This document shows, one piece after another, positions 25,426-34,198 of a DNA stretch of 64,000 nt. Source of the stretch: Streptomyces marispadix (GTDB taxonomy: Bacteria; Actinomycetota; Actinomycetes; Streptomycetales; Streptomycetaceae); assembly GCF_022524345.1 (NCBI RefSeq), contig NZ_JAKWJU010000002.1, positions 496,001 through 560,000 of the forward strand, in the 5' to 3' direction. The number at the start of each line of letters is the position of its first letter. Within the stretch, counting starts at the first letter, position 1. The notes below the pieces were generated by a model. The model saw only the letters and a program-made list of their open reading frames with translations, did not search any database and was not told where the DNA came from. A program made the translations under genes and the position numbers.

Positions 25426-25854
25426 ATGGTGGCCGTACGGTGGGAGGCGTTCCTTGAGCAGGTGCAGGAACGCGGCGAGTACCCGACCCATGCCGAGGCC
25501 GACCGGGCGGCGCGCACCGTACTTGCCCTGCTGGGGGCGCACTTGGTCGGCGATGTACGGGCCGAGCTGGCCGCCCGGCTCCCGGAGACCTTCGCGCTGA
25601 TCCTGCTCAACCCTCTTCAGGCGGCCGAACCGCTCTCCGCCGAGCGGTTCGTGCGGGCCACTGCGGCGTGGATCGAGGGAGCCACCGAGCAGACGGCGGC
25701 CTGGGACGTGGGCGCCGTGCTCAGCGTGGCCGCCGACGCGGCAGGCGAAGAGCTGACCCGCCGTATCCTGCTCCAACTGCCCCCGGGCTACGACCTGCTC
25801 TTCGGCCGCCCCCAGGACACCACGTCCCACGAACACAGGCCGCAGAACCGGTGA
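25426..25854 (+). CDS. DUF2267 family protein (copy 1)
   Basis: A 142-aa protein with the DUF2267 helical fold: YPTHAEADRAARTVLALLGAHLVGDVRAELAARLPETFALILL, WDVGAVLSVAADAAGEELTRRILLQLPPGYDLLFGRP. Function unknown; the family resembles MPN/DUF2267 proteins found with stress genes. The ATG at 25426 has GGAGGAACGGGGCAGTC upstream. It lies 114 bases after hsp18 and 69 before its paralogue, so it could be part of an hsp18 transcript. Confidence 0.85.
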   Translation: MVAVRWEAFLEQVQERGEYPTHAEADRAARTVLALLGAHLVGDVRAELAARLPETFALILLNPLQAAEPLSAERFVRATAAWIEGATEQTAAWDVGAVLSVAADAAGEELTRRILLQLPPGYDLLFGRPQDTTSHEHRPQNR

Positions 25855-25923
25855 CCGCGCTGCCACCGGCCGACCGACACCAGCCCATCCCACAACGAGA
25901 AACGAGAAAGGTGCAGCCCGCCC

Positions 25924-26379
25924 ATGCCGTACTCGTCGGGACACTCGACGACTGTCACGCCGACCACCACCGTCACGCCCGCCATGTCGTACGCGCAGAT
26001 GCTGGAGCGCGTGCGCTACGACGGCGCCTACCCCACCTGGGAGCGGGCTGAGGAGACGCTCCGCGACGTTCTGGCCGCACTCGGTCGCCGGCTCGCCGGA
26101 CAGGAGAGGGCGGAACTCGCCGCCCGCCTCCCCCGCGAGGCCTCCGCGATCCTCACCGCGCAGACACCCGAGTCCGACCGGCTGACAGGGTGGGCGTTCG
26201 TCAAGGACCTGGCCGTGCGCACCGGCGGCACGCTCGCCACCACCCGCTGGGATGTCGGTTCCGTCCTGGGCGTCGTGGCTCACCTGGCGGGCCCCGAGCT
26301 GCTCGACCGCGTACTCGCGCGGCTTCCCTCCGGCTACGCGATCCTCTTCGGCCGCGCCGAACTCGTCCAGGCGGCGTGA
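25924..26379 (+). CDS. DUF2267 family protein (copy 2)
   Basis: A 151-aa paralogue of the preceding gene: YPTWERAEETLRDVLAALGRRLAGQERAELAARLPREASAIL and WDVGSVLGVVAHLAGPELLDRVLARLPSGYAILFGR align with it throughout. The N-terminus is a Thr/Val-rich extension, and ATG 25984 (MSYAQMLER) would give a protein closer to the family length. The tandem pair probably arose by duplication. Function unknown; stress-related by neighbourhood only. Confidence 0.85.
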   Translation: MPYSSGHSTTVTPTTTVTPAMSYAQMLERVRYDGAYPTWERAEETLRDVLAALGRRLAGQERAELAARLPREASAILTAQTPESDRLTGWAFVKDLAVRTGGTLATTRWDVGSVLGVVAHLAGPELLDRVLARLPSGYAILFGRAELVQAA

Positions 26380-26599
26380 CGGCGCCCGCGCCCGTGCCCG
26401 AGTGAGCCCGAGTGAGGCGGTCTCGACGAGCCCTCGACGAGCGTAATGCCGCCGGTGACCCAGCACGACAGGAGCCCGGCATTCCGGGGCAGGCCGACGG
26501 CAGCGCGGCACCTCGCGCGGCCTGCTCCGGAACGTGCCGGGCCGGGCGCATGGCACGCTGAACGCACCGGACGCGCTCAAGCACGCGAAGGAGACGGGG

Positions 26600-27049
26600 G
26601 TGGAGCGAACGGTGTTCGAGACGGTGTTCCGGGGCGCGGAACTGCCCCCGGCGGAACGGTTCGACGGATGGCGGCAACTGGCCTTCGCCAGCCATGCGCC
26701 GACCGAGCTCCGTACCGACCACGCCGACGACTTCGACGCGACGCTGCGCCTGCTGGAACTGGGCCCCGTCCAGGTGTCCGTGCTCGCCTGTCCCTCGCTG
26801 CTCGGCGACGGCTCCGAAACCCTCGTCGGCCCAACCGCCCTGCTGCCCGGCCATGTTCGCCCCCCAGTTCGCGCCTGCGATTACGCTCGCGGCGCCATCG
26901 GCCGGATCACGCTACGCGGCGGCCCCGTGGCCTCACGAATGGATTTCCCGCCCGCTGCCGGTCGCTTCCCGCCCGCCCTTGCGGGCGGCCGCCTCGCCCG
27001 GCTCAGCGCTCCAGCTCTCCCGGTGGGCACTCGGGCCGTGGCGCCGTGA
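26600..27049 (+). pseudogene. Decayed AraC-family regulator (N-terminal ligand-binding part only)
   Basis: From GTG 26600 the translation VERTVFETVFRGAELPPAERFDGWRQLAFASHAP, then DDFDATLRLLELGPVQVSVLACPS, matches the N-terminal AraC-binding-like domain of Streptomyces AraC regulators. After about residue 75 it turns into low-quality sequence (GHVRPPVRACDYARG), and no AraC helix-turn-helix follows anywhere before the convergent PI-PLC gene. It is a truncated remnant and the right edge of the island. The gap 26380-26599 shows nothing else. Confidence 0.65.
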
Positions 27050-28232
27050 CCGGATTGCAGCGCACCGGGCCGCTGCCGTGCGGGAGTTCGGCCACGTAGT
27101 CGGACCCGTAGCGCGCGGCGAGACCGGGCACGGGGAAGTCGGTGGAGACCATCTGCGCACCCGAGGACAGAGCGTCGCGCAGCATGCCCTCGTCCCCGCT
27201 CTCCGCCTGATCGAGCGGCACATCGGAGCGGGTCCTGACGAAGTACCCCTTGCGCACCAGGTCCCGGATGACGGCCTTGCCGGAGCCGGTCGGATCGTTG
27301 ACCTTCATGAACGCGGCGTCGGGACGGCCCGGTTCGGAATCGGTGAACAGGACCCTGCCCTGGAGGCTCTCCCGGCCTCCGGCACGGTAGGCGTCCTGAA
27401 GCCGCCGGTCGTCGTTGTCCATCAGGAACATCGCCTTGCCCCGAGCGTCGGACAGGCGCGGCCAGCCGTGCCTGAGCACCGACTCCTCCAGGGTCTGTCC
27501 GGGCCTGCGGATGTCGTCGGCGGTGATCGTGTCCTCGTCCGGGAAGACGCTGCGGATCTCCGCGTCCAGCGCGTCCAGCATCTTCGTGTCCCAGGGCGGA
27601 CTCTTCGCCCCGCCGCGTGCCTCCAACTCCGGGTCGGTCTCCTTCAGTTCGAGCAGTACGGGCACCGGCACGCCACCGGGGCGGCTCTCGGACCACTGCT
27701 TGACCTGACGCAGACAGCGCCTGAGCGAGACACAACTGCTGCGGTAGTCGAAGTCGGCCCAGTGCAGCACCTTGAAGCCCGGCTCGCGCAACTCAGGGTC
27801 GGTGAGCGGGGGAAGCCCGGCCTCCTTGCGGATCAGGGGGTCGGCGTAGAGGCCGCCGTCGGGGTCGGGGAAGACGTCCAGTTCGATGCCGCGTGCCTGC
27901 TGGAGGGAGAACTGCACGGGCAGCGACGCATGGCTGTAGAGCAACGTGCGGAAGCTCGGATCGTGCTGTGCCATCAACTGCTGCTCGGCGAACGGAGCTT
28001 CACGGTGATAGCTGTTGTGCGTGGCCATCGCCTGGATCTGGGTGACGCGCAGTGAGCCCGTCCCGGCAGCCGCCTCACCGGACGGCGGGGCGGGCGCCGC
28101 CGAGGAGAGCGTCACCGTGGCGGCGAGCGCGGCGCCGGCGGCGAGGATTCGCCGTGCGGCACGGCGCCCGGCCCCCGAGCCGGACGCAAACGTGGACCTG
28201 AGCCTGGACGTGTATCCGTACGTGGTGCGCAC
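27003..28232 (-). CDS. Secreted Ca2+-dependent phosphoinositide-specific phospholipase C-like protein
   Basis: A 409-aa exported protein. GTG 28232 with GGAGG five bases upstream starts a signal peptide (RRAARRILAAGAALAATVTLSSAA). The PI-PLC-X TIM barrel follows: ATHNSYHREAP (catalytic His), GIELDVFPD (Glu/Asp metal ligands), FKVLHWADFDYRSSCVSL (second His) and VLLELKE. The first Cys pair may form a disulphide. It should cleave phosphatidylinositol-type lipids outside the cell. Alternative starts are ATG 28274 and 28313. Monocistronic. Confidence 0.85.
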   Translation of the reverse strand: MRTTYGYTSRLRSTFASGSGAGRRAARRILAAGAALAATVTLSSAAPAPPSGEAAAGTGSLRVTQIQAMATHNSYHREAPFAEQQLMAQHDPSFRTLLYSHASLPVQFSLQQARGIELDVFPDPDGGLYADPLIRKEAGLPPLTDPELREPGFKVLHWADFDYRSSCVSLRRCLRQVKQWSESRPGGVPVPVLLELKETDPELEARGGAKSPPWDTKMLDALDAEIRSVFPDEDTITADDIRRPGQTLEESVLRHGWPRLSDARGKAMFLMDNDDRRLQDAYRAGGRESLQGRVLFTDSEPGRPDAAFMKVNDPTGSGKAVIRDLVRKGYFVRTRSDVPLDQAESGDEGMLRDALSSGAQMVSTDFPVPGLAARYGSDYVAELPHGSGPVRCNPVTAPRPECPPGELER

Positions 28233-28347
28233 ATCGGCCTCCCGCGGCACGAGAACATCAGGCGCGATGTACATGCCCGCGCGGCGCACGGCGCCAACAC
28301 CGGCCCGCGCCAAGGAAGTTCACCGGACCCCGCACTTGGACTCCCGG

Positions 28348-28394
28348 CCTGGGACCCCGAGCCTGGGACCCCGAGCCTGGGACCCCGAGCCTGG
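28348..28394. repeat. Tandem array of a 14-bp unit (three copies plus a partial)
   Basis: CCTGGGACCCCGAG occurs at 28348-28361, 28362-28375 and 28376-28389, then CCTGG. It lies in the 210-base gap between the PI-PLC start and the helicase stop. A micro/minisatellite by slippage; no function visible. Confidence 0.85.
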
Positions 28395-28415
28395 ACGCAG
28401 GCCGGGAACCGCCCG

Positions 28416-28447
28416 GGGTCACCGGGTCACCGGGTCACCGGGTCACC
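28416..28447. repeat. Tandem array of an 8-bp unit (four copies), reaching the helicase stop codon
   Basis: GGGTCACC is repeated four times without interruption. The last copy contains the helicase stop codon (TCA at 28443-28445, i.e. TGA). Copy-number changes would therefore sit exactly at the gene's 3' end. Confidence 0.85.
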
Positions 28448-31257
28448 CCACGCTCGTGTACTCCACGACGCCGCGCCGCATCGACTCCAGGGCCCTGCGC
28501 GCGTTCTTCGCCACGTCTCCCCCGGCGGGAGCGGCAACGGCGATCTGCCCCAGTACGTCGATGCACTGCTTGCACCAGCGCACAAAGTCACCGGCGGGCA
28601 TATCGGCGTCGCGCAGCACGGAGTCCAGACCGTGGCCCTCGGCCCAGCGGTACGCGGCCCAGGCGAAGCCCAGATCGGGCTCGCGCTGGCCTACGCCCTC
28701 GGTCTGGCTGATGCGGTGATCCTCCTCCAGGGCGTCCAGTCGGCCCCAGATCCGCACCATCTCCTCCAGGGCTTCGCGTGCGCCGCCTCCCGGGAGCTTC
28801 GGCGGCAGCGCATCGTCGGCCGCACGCGACTCGTAGACCAACGCCGAGACGCAGGCGGCCAGTTCGGACGGCGGCAGCCCCTCCCAGACGCCGTCGCGAA
28901 GGCATTCGCTCGCCAGCAGGTCCAGCTCCCCGTAGAGCCGCGCCAGTCGCCTGCCGTCCTCCGTGACCTCGTCGCCACGTAGATAGCCCAGCTCCGTCAG
29001 CACCGCCGAGACCCGGTCGAAGGTGCGGGCGATGGTGTTCGTACGGCCCTCGATCTTGCGCTCGAGCTGACGGGTGTCCCTCTTGAGCCTGTGGTATCGC
29101 TCCGCCCAGCGTGCGTGGTTCTCCCGCTCGTCGCAGCCGTGGCAGGGGTGGCGGCGGATGTCCGCGCGCAGCTTCGCGATCTCCTCGTCGTCGGCCGCGG
29201 CGGAACGCTCCTTGCGGTGCCGTGGCGGCGCATGGTGCCCGGCCTTCGTACGCAGTGCCGACGCCAGGTCGCGCCGCGACTCGGGACTGCGGGCGTTGAA
29301 CGACCGCGGAATGCGCATCCGTTCAAGCGCCTCGACCGGTACGGGGAAGTCGATGGAGCCCAGCCGCTTCACCTGCCGCTGGGCCGTCAGCACGAGCGGA
29401 CGCGGCCCGTCGTGCTGATGCCAGCCGCGCTGATGCGACGGGCCACGTCCGCCACCGCCGCCCGTACCGGGGTCGAGCACCAGCGCCAGCCCCGCGAACT
29501 TGCCCGTCGGCACATGGATGACGTCGCCCGGCCTCAGCTTCTCCAGCGCTGCGGCGGCCTGCGCCCTGCGCTGAAGTGCGCCCTGCTTGGCCAGTTCGGT
29601 CTCACGGTCCTTCAGCCGGCGGCGCAGCCGCGAGTACTCCTCGAAGTCGCCGAGGTGGCACGTCATGGACTCGCGGTAGCCCTCCAGGCCCTCCTCGTTG
29701 CGCTGCACCTGCCGGGAGATGCCGACGACGGACCGGTCGGCCTGGAACTGGGCGAAGGAAGTCTCCAGCAGCTCACGCGAGGTGTGCCGCCCGAACTGCC
29801 CGACCAGGTTCACGGCCATGTTGTACGAGGGCTTGAAGGACGAACGCAGCGGATACGTACGCGTACCGGCCAGCCCCGCGAGGGCGCCCGGGTCCATGCC
29901 GCGCTGCCACAGCACGACGGCGTGGCCCTCGATGTCGATGCCGCGGCGCCCCGCCCGGCCGGTGAGCTGGGTGAACTCGCCGGGCGTGATGTCCGCGTGC
30001 TGCTCGCCGTTCCACTTGACCAGCTTCTCCAACACCACGGAGCGCGCAGGCATGTTGATGCCGAGCGCCAGGGTCTCCGTGGCGAAGACGGCCTTCACCA
30101 GGCCGCGTACGAAGAGCTCCTCCACGACCTCCTTGAAGGTCGGCAGCATGCCCGCGTGGTGCGCGGCGATGCCCCGCTCCAGGCCCTCCAGCCACTCGAA
30201 GTACCCGAGTACGTGCAGATCGGTGTCCGGGATGTCGGCCGTGCGCTCCTCGACGATGTCGCGCACCCGGGCCCGCGCCGCGCTGTCGTTGAGCCGCAGC
30301 CCGGCGTAGAGGCACTGCTGGACGGCCGCCTCGCAGCCCGCGCGGCTGAAGATGAAGGTGATGGCGGGCAGCAGGCCCTCGGAGTCCAGCCGGTCGATGA
30401 CCTCCGGGCGGCCCGGCGTCCATACGCGGGAACGCCTTCGCCGCTCACGCTCGCGGTCGGCCTCCCTGCGCGGGCTGCCCCAGCCGGCGGTCGCGCGGCC
30501 CGGTCAGCCGACTGTTCTCCATGCGGGCCATGCGCACCAGGTCCGGATTGACCTCGCGCTTCTCGCCCTTCTCCTCGAAGAGGTCGTACATACGGCGGCC
30601 CGCGAGTACGTGCTGCCACAGCGGCACCGGGCGGTGCTCGGAGACGATCACCTCGGTGTCGCCGCGCACCGTGTCGAGCCAGTCGCCGAACTCCTCGGCG
30701 TTGGAGACGGTCGCCGAGAGCGAGACGAGGGTGACCGACTCCGGGAGGTGGATGATCACTTCTTCCCAGACGGCGCCGCGGAAGCGGTCGGAGAGGTAGT
30801 GCACCTCGTCCATGACCACGTATCCGAGGCCGTCGAGCGCCTGCGAGCCCGCGTAGAGCATGTTCCGCAGGACCTCTGTCGTCATCACGATGACGGGTGC
30901 CGTCGCGTTGACGCTGTTGTCGCCCGTGAGCAGGCCGACGCGGTCCGCGCCGTGCCGCTTGACCAGGTCGTTGTACTTCTGGTTGGAGAGGGCCTTGATC
31001 GGCGTCGTGTAGAAGCACTTGCGGCCCTGCGTGAGAGCCAGGTGCACGGCGAACTCGCCGACGATCGTCTTGCCGGAGCCGGTCGGCGCCGCGACCAGCA
31101 CTCCCTTCCCGGCTTCGAGGGCTTTGCACGCCTCGATCTGGAACTCGTCGAGATCGAAGTCGTACAGGTCACGGAACGGGGCGAGAGCGGTGGCCTGCTC
31201 TGCGGCACGCAGCCGCGCCAGTGCGTATCGCTCTGCGGGGGACAGATCCTCGGTCAT
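28443..31257 (-). pseudogene. helY: Ski2/HelY-type DEVH-box RNA helicase, interrupted by one apparent frameshift
   Basis: SF2 helicase of about 937 residues if restored. The N-terminal part (ATG 31257) has Walker A AAPTGSGKT (about 56-64), DEVH in VVMDEVHYLSDRFRG and SAT in VSLSATVSNAEEFGDW. The C-terminal part has GIAAHHAGMLPTFKEVVEELF, motif VI QLTGRAGRRGID and the Ski2-type arch/DSHCT region at the end (PAGDFVRWCKQCIDVLGQIA). The frame breaks after about residue 261 at GGG 30472-30474: one extra base there explains the shift, and removing it gives LGQPRREADRERERRRRSRVWTP and one long frame. It lies with DAG kinase and tatC on the same strand. Likely a sequencing indel, as the gene is core. 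Confidence 0.8.
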
Positions 31258-31303
31258 CGTGACTACGAGCCTACCGGCCACCTCCGACAGCCACTCACGA
31301 TCA

Positions 31304-32197
31304 TCATCCGCCTACGAGCAGCCGCACCGCCCTCGGCTCGACCCCCGCGGTCAGCGGCAGCGGCCCCAGCGGCTCCCCGTCCGCGTAGCCCGTCACGTCG
31401 GGCGCCTCCAGCCGCACGCTGCGCGCACGGTGAGTGGTGACGACGGGATGGGACAGATGGGTGCCCTTGTAGACGCGGGGGAAGACCCGCAGCAGCGTGG
31501 CCCGGCTGCACTCCCCCACGACCGTCACGTCGAAGAGCCCGTCGTCCATGTCGGCGCCGTGGCAGATGCGCATGCCGCCGCCGTACGAGGGGCCGTTGCC
31601 GACGGCGACCAGCGTGGCCTCGACCTCCAGCGGTTCGCCGTCGTCGAGCGTGATGCGGTACGGGATGGGCTTGAACGCGGCCAGCTCGGCCAGGATCGCC
31701 AGGTCGTACTTGGCCTTGCCCGAGGGCCAGCGCATCCGGTTGCCGCGGTCGTTGACGCGGGAGTCGAAGCCGGAGGCGAGCACCGAACCGAACCAGCGGT
31801 CCCCGGCTCTGCCGAGGTCGATGCGCCGCTCGTGCCCGGCCTTCAGGGCCTCGGCGACGAGCCTTCCGGCCTCGGCGGGCTGCCGCACCGGCAGGCCCGT
31901 GGCGCGGGCGAAGTCGTTGCCGGTGCCCACGGCCACGACGCCGAGCGGGGTGTCCGTACCGGCGACCGCCTGCAACGCCAGGGACGACATGCCGTCGCCG
32001 CCGACGGCGATCAGGGCTCCGGTGCCCGCGTGCACGGCCTCACGGGCTCTCACGAGGGCGTCGCCGGCGTCGTTGCCGACGACCGTCCGTACGGCGAACC
32101 CGGCCCGGCGCAGTGCGTCGGCGGCGGGCTGTGCGGCGCCGGCGCCCCGGCCACGGCCCGCGGTGGGATTGACGAAAAGGGTGATCTCGCTGGTCAC
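31304..32197 (-). CDS. Diacylglycerol kinase-family lipid kinase
   Basis: A 297-aa DAGK-catalytic-domain protein: the nucleotide-binding LFVNPTAGRG, GGDGMSSLALQAV (GGDG), VAVGTGNDFARATG, and C-terminal YADGEPLG. It phosphorylates diacylglycerol or a similar lipid at the inner membrane face. The GTG start lies 17 bases after the tatC stop, so it is probably in one operon with tatA-tatC and possibly the helicase. Substrate preference cannot be read from sequence. Confidence 0.88.
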   Translation of the reverse strand: MTSEITLFVNPTAGRGRGAGAAQPAADALRRAGFAVRTVVGNDAGDALVRAREAVHAGTGALIAVGGDGMSSLALQAVAGTDTPLGVVAVGTGNDFARATGLPVRQPAEAGRLVAEALKAGHERRIDLGRAGDRWFGSVLASGFDSRVNDRGNRMRWPSGKAKYDLAILAELAAFKPIPYRITLDDGEPLEVEATLVAVGNGPSYGGGMRICHGADMDDGLFDVTVVGECSRATLLRVFPRVYKGTHLSHPVVTTHRARSVRLEAPDVTGYADGEPLGPLPLTAGVEPRAVRLLVGG

Positions 32198-32214
32198 GCG
32201 CGGACCCTACCGGG

Positions 32215-33198
32215 TCAGGTCGCGTCGTCGTAACCGTCCCGTCCCTCCGGGATCTCCCGGCCCGCCTGTCCGTCCCGTCCGGCCGCCTCGCCGTCGGGAA
32301 GGGCGCGGGGCGCGGGGACGGTCTCGCTCTCCTCCAGGGCGTCGGGCCCGTCGATCTGTGAGGCCTCGTCGTCGTCGAGTTCCGCGTACGGGTCGCTGCG
32401 GGCGCGGCGGCGGTCGTTGAAGAGGCAGACCGCGACGGCGCCGAAGTAGAGCAGCACGATGGGCGCCGCGAGAGCCCCCATGGTGAGGGGGTCGCCGGTG
32501 GGTGTGGCCACGGCGGAGAAGATCGTGATGCACAGCACCATCGCCCGCCACCAGCTCAGCAGCCTGCGCCCGCTGAGGATCCCGGTGAAGTTGAGCATCA
32601 CCAGCAGCAGCGGCAGTTCGAAGGCGAGCCCGAAGACGATCACGAGCCGGGTGACGATGTCGAGGAAGTCGTCGAGCGGGATCAGGTTTCCGGTCCCGTC
32701 GGGGCTGAAGTCGAGCAGCGTCGCGGCGGCCTTCGGCAGTATCAGATACGCGAGGTAGGCGCCGCCGAGGAAGAGCGGCACGCCTGCTCCGACGAAGGCA
32801 CGAGCGTACTTCTTCTCGTGCTTGTGCAGCCCCGGGGCGAGGAAGGCCCAGAGCTGGTGGAGCCACACGGGCGACGCGGCGACCACGCCCACGGTCAGTG
32901 CGACCTTGAGCATGATCGTGAAGGGGGCGATCAGGCCGTTGATGGTGATCTCGGCGCAGGTCTCGCCGTTCTCGGCGGCCCGCCCGAATCCCTCGGTGCA
33001 GCCGACGGACTCACGCACCGGGTCGGTGAGGAAACCGGCGATCGGCTTGTAGTAGATCATCGCCACGACGGTGACGACGAGGATCGCCAGCACCGCCTTC
33101 ATCAGCCGGTTGCGAAGCTCCCGCAAATGGTCCGCGAGCGGCATCCGCCCCTCGGGGTCCTTCTCCCTCTTGCCCTCTTTACGGGCTGACTTGAGCAA
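32215..33198 (-). CDS. tatC: Twin-arginine translocase subunit TatC
   Basis: The receptor subunit of the Tat pathway (327 aa) with six membrane helices. Conserved motifs are MPLADHLRELRNRLM at the N-terminus, the P-E-type loop ASPVWLHQLWAFLAPGLHKHEKKYA and FGLAFELPLLLVMLNF. A charged, Asp/Glu/Gly-rich cytoplasmic tail of about 70 residues follows. TTG start at 33198 with GAGGACC upstream. It follows tatA after 87 bases. Confidence 0.95.
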   Translation of the reverse strand: MLKSARKEGKREKDPEGRMPLADHLRELRNRLMKAVLAILVVTVVAMIYYKPIAGFLTDPVRESVGCTEGFGRAAENGETCAEITINGLIAPFTIMLKVALTVGVVAASPVWLHQLWAFLAPGLHKHEKKYARAFVGAGVPLFLGGAYLAYLILPKAAATLLDFSPDGTGNLIPLDDFLDIVTRLVIVFGLAFELPLLLVMLNFTGILSGRRLLSWWRAMVLCITIFSAVATPTGDPLTMGALAAPIVLLYFGAVAVCLFNDRRRARSDPYAELDDDEASQIDGPDALEESETVPAPRALPDGEAAGRDGQAGREIPEGRDGYDDAT

Positions 33199-33285
33199 CC
33201 CAGGTCCTCGTTGTCTAAAGGTGTCGGAAATACCGGTCGTGCCGTGCGTCCCCTGCGGGGGCCGTACGGCGAAGTCGCACGACGG

Positions 33286-33573
33286 TCAGGACTGGTTCTG
33301 CTGCTTCTGGGTGCTCGGCTCGGAGACGGGCCGGGAGCTGGCGACGTCGCCTGGCGCGGCCTGGATCGTCTTCGGTGCCGCCTGCTGCGACTCGGCGGTG
33401 GTGCCGGTCTCCCCGTCGTCGCCGTCCTTCTTCATCTGCTTGGCCTCGCTCTTGAGGATGCGGGCAGACTTGCCCAGCGAACGAGCCATGTCCGGAAGCT
33501 TCTTGGCGCCGAACAGCAGCAGGATGACCAGGACGATCAGAACGATCTCCAGGGGCTTCAGGTTGCCGATCAT
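33286..33573 (-). CDS. tatA: Twin-arginine translocase pore subunit TatA
   Basis: TatA (95 aa): one membrane helix (EIVLIVLVILLLFGAKKLP) with the FG hinge, an amphipathic helix (DMARSLGKSARILKSEAKQMKK) and a Gln/Ser-rich tail. It oligomerises to form the Tat channel with TatC. The ATG opens MIGNLKPLE. It is the first gene of tatA-tatC; the 276-base region 33574-33849 upstream holds its promoter and no gene I can support. Confidence 0.95.
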   Translation of the reverse strand: MIGNLKPLEIVLIVLVILLLFGAKKLPDMARSLGKSARILKSEAKQMKKDGDDGETGTTAESQQAAPKTIQAAPGDVASSRPVSEPSTQKQQNQS

Positions 33574-33849
33574 GTGCCACTACCTTCTCGCCGGGGCCGG
33601 CGTGTGTCCTTGCCTGCCGTGTGAATCGGACGGGCTGCGTCGAGCGAGTGCTTCAGCGATCGTAACCCTGTGCCGTGAACCTCGGGCAATGCCCGTACTG
33701 GCCAGAGGTTGCGCTCGCCCCCCCGCTGCCGCGACGCGGCACTACGCAGCTTACCGCTCAAAGGTACGGGCCAGGCAGGGCGTCCGTGCACCCCGCGCTC
33801 GTGGATGCTCACGCACAACCCCCGGACAGAAAGGGTCATTTACGTACAT

Positions 33850-34098
33850 CTACGGACGTTCGCGAGTGCCCGCGGGCCTCACATCACCGTGGACTCCGCC
33901 CTCTCCCGCGGCACCGGCCCGCCCGGCCAGCGGCACCGCGGCACGCTCCAGGTCCTCGGCGGCACGGGTGATCCGCTCGGAACCGTCACCGACGGCCCGC
34001 GCGAAACGGCGCACTTCCAGCCCGACCCGGACGGCCAGCACCCCGAGCACGGCGGTTCCGCAGAAGGCGATCGTGAGAAAGAACATGGGCCAGAGCAT
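33850..34098 (-). CDS. Small membrane protein of unknown function
   Basis: An 82-aa protein. One N-terminal helix (MFFLTIAFCGTAVLGVLAVRVG) is followed by an amphipathic Arg/Glu-rich segment (LEVRRFARAVGDGSERITRAAEDLERAAVPLAGRAG). No known domain. It lies downstream of pafC on the same strand and is conserved near tatA in Streptomyces, which suggests a membrane-associated accessory role. Confidence 0.7.
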   Translation of the reverse strand: MLWPMFFLTIAFCGTAVLGVLAVRVGLEVRRFARAVGDGSERITRAAEDLERAAVPLAGRAGAAGEGGVHGDVRPAGTRERP

Positions 34099-34198
34099 GA
34101 GGCGAGCCTAGTGGCACAAGAGCGGACCGCCGCCCGCCCTCGCGCCACCTGCCTTCGCGCCCCCGCCGTCATCCCGCCGGCGGGCATGCCCGCCGCGC

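Noticed and set aside
28348..28447. CRISPR-like repeats
   Set aside because: Units are 14 and 8 bp, directly adjacent without spacers; simple tandem repeats.
33570..33839. Possible 89-aa gene upstream of tatA
   Set aside because: No ribosome site, no family resemblance, and it occupies the tatA promoter.
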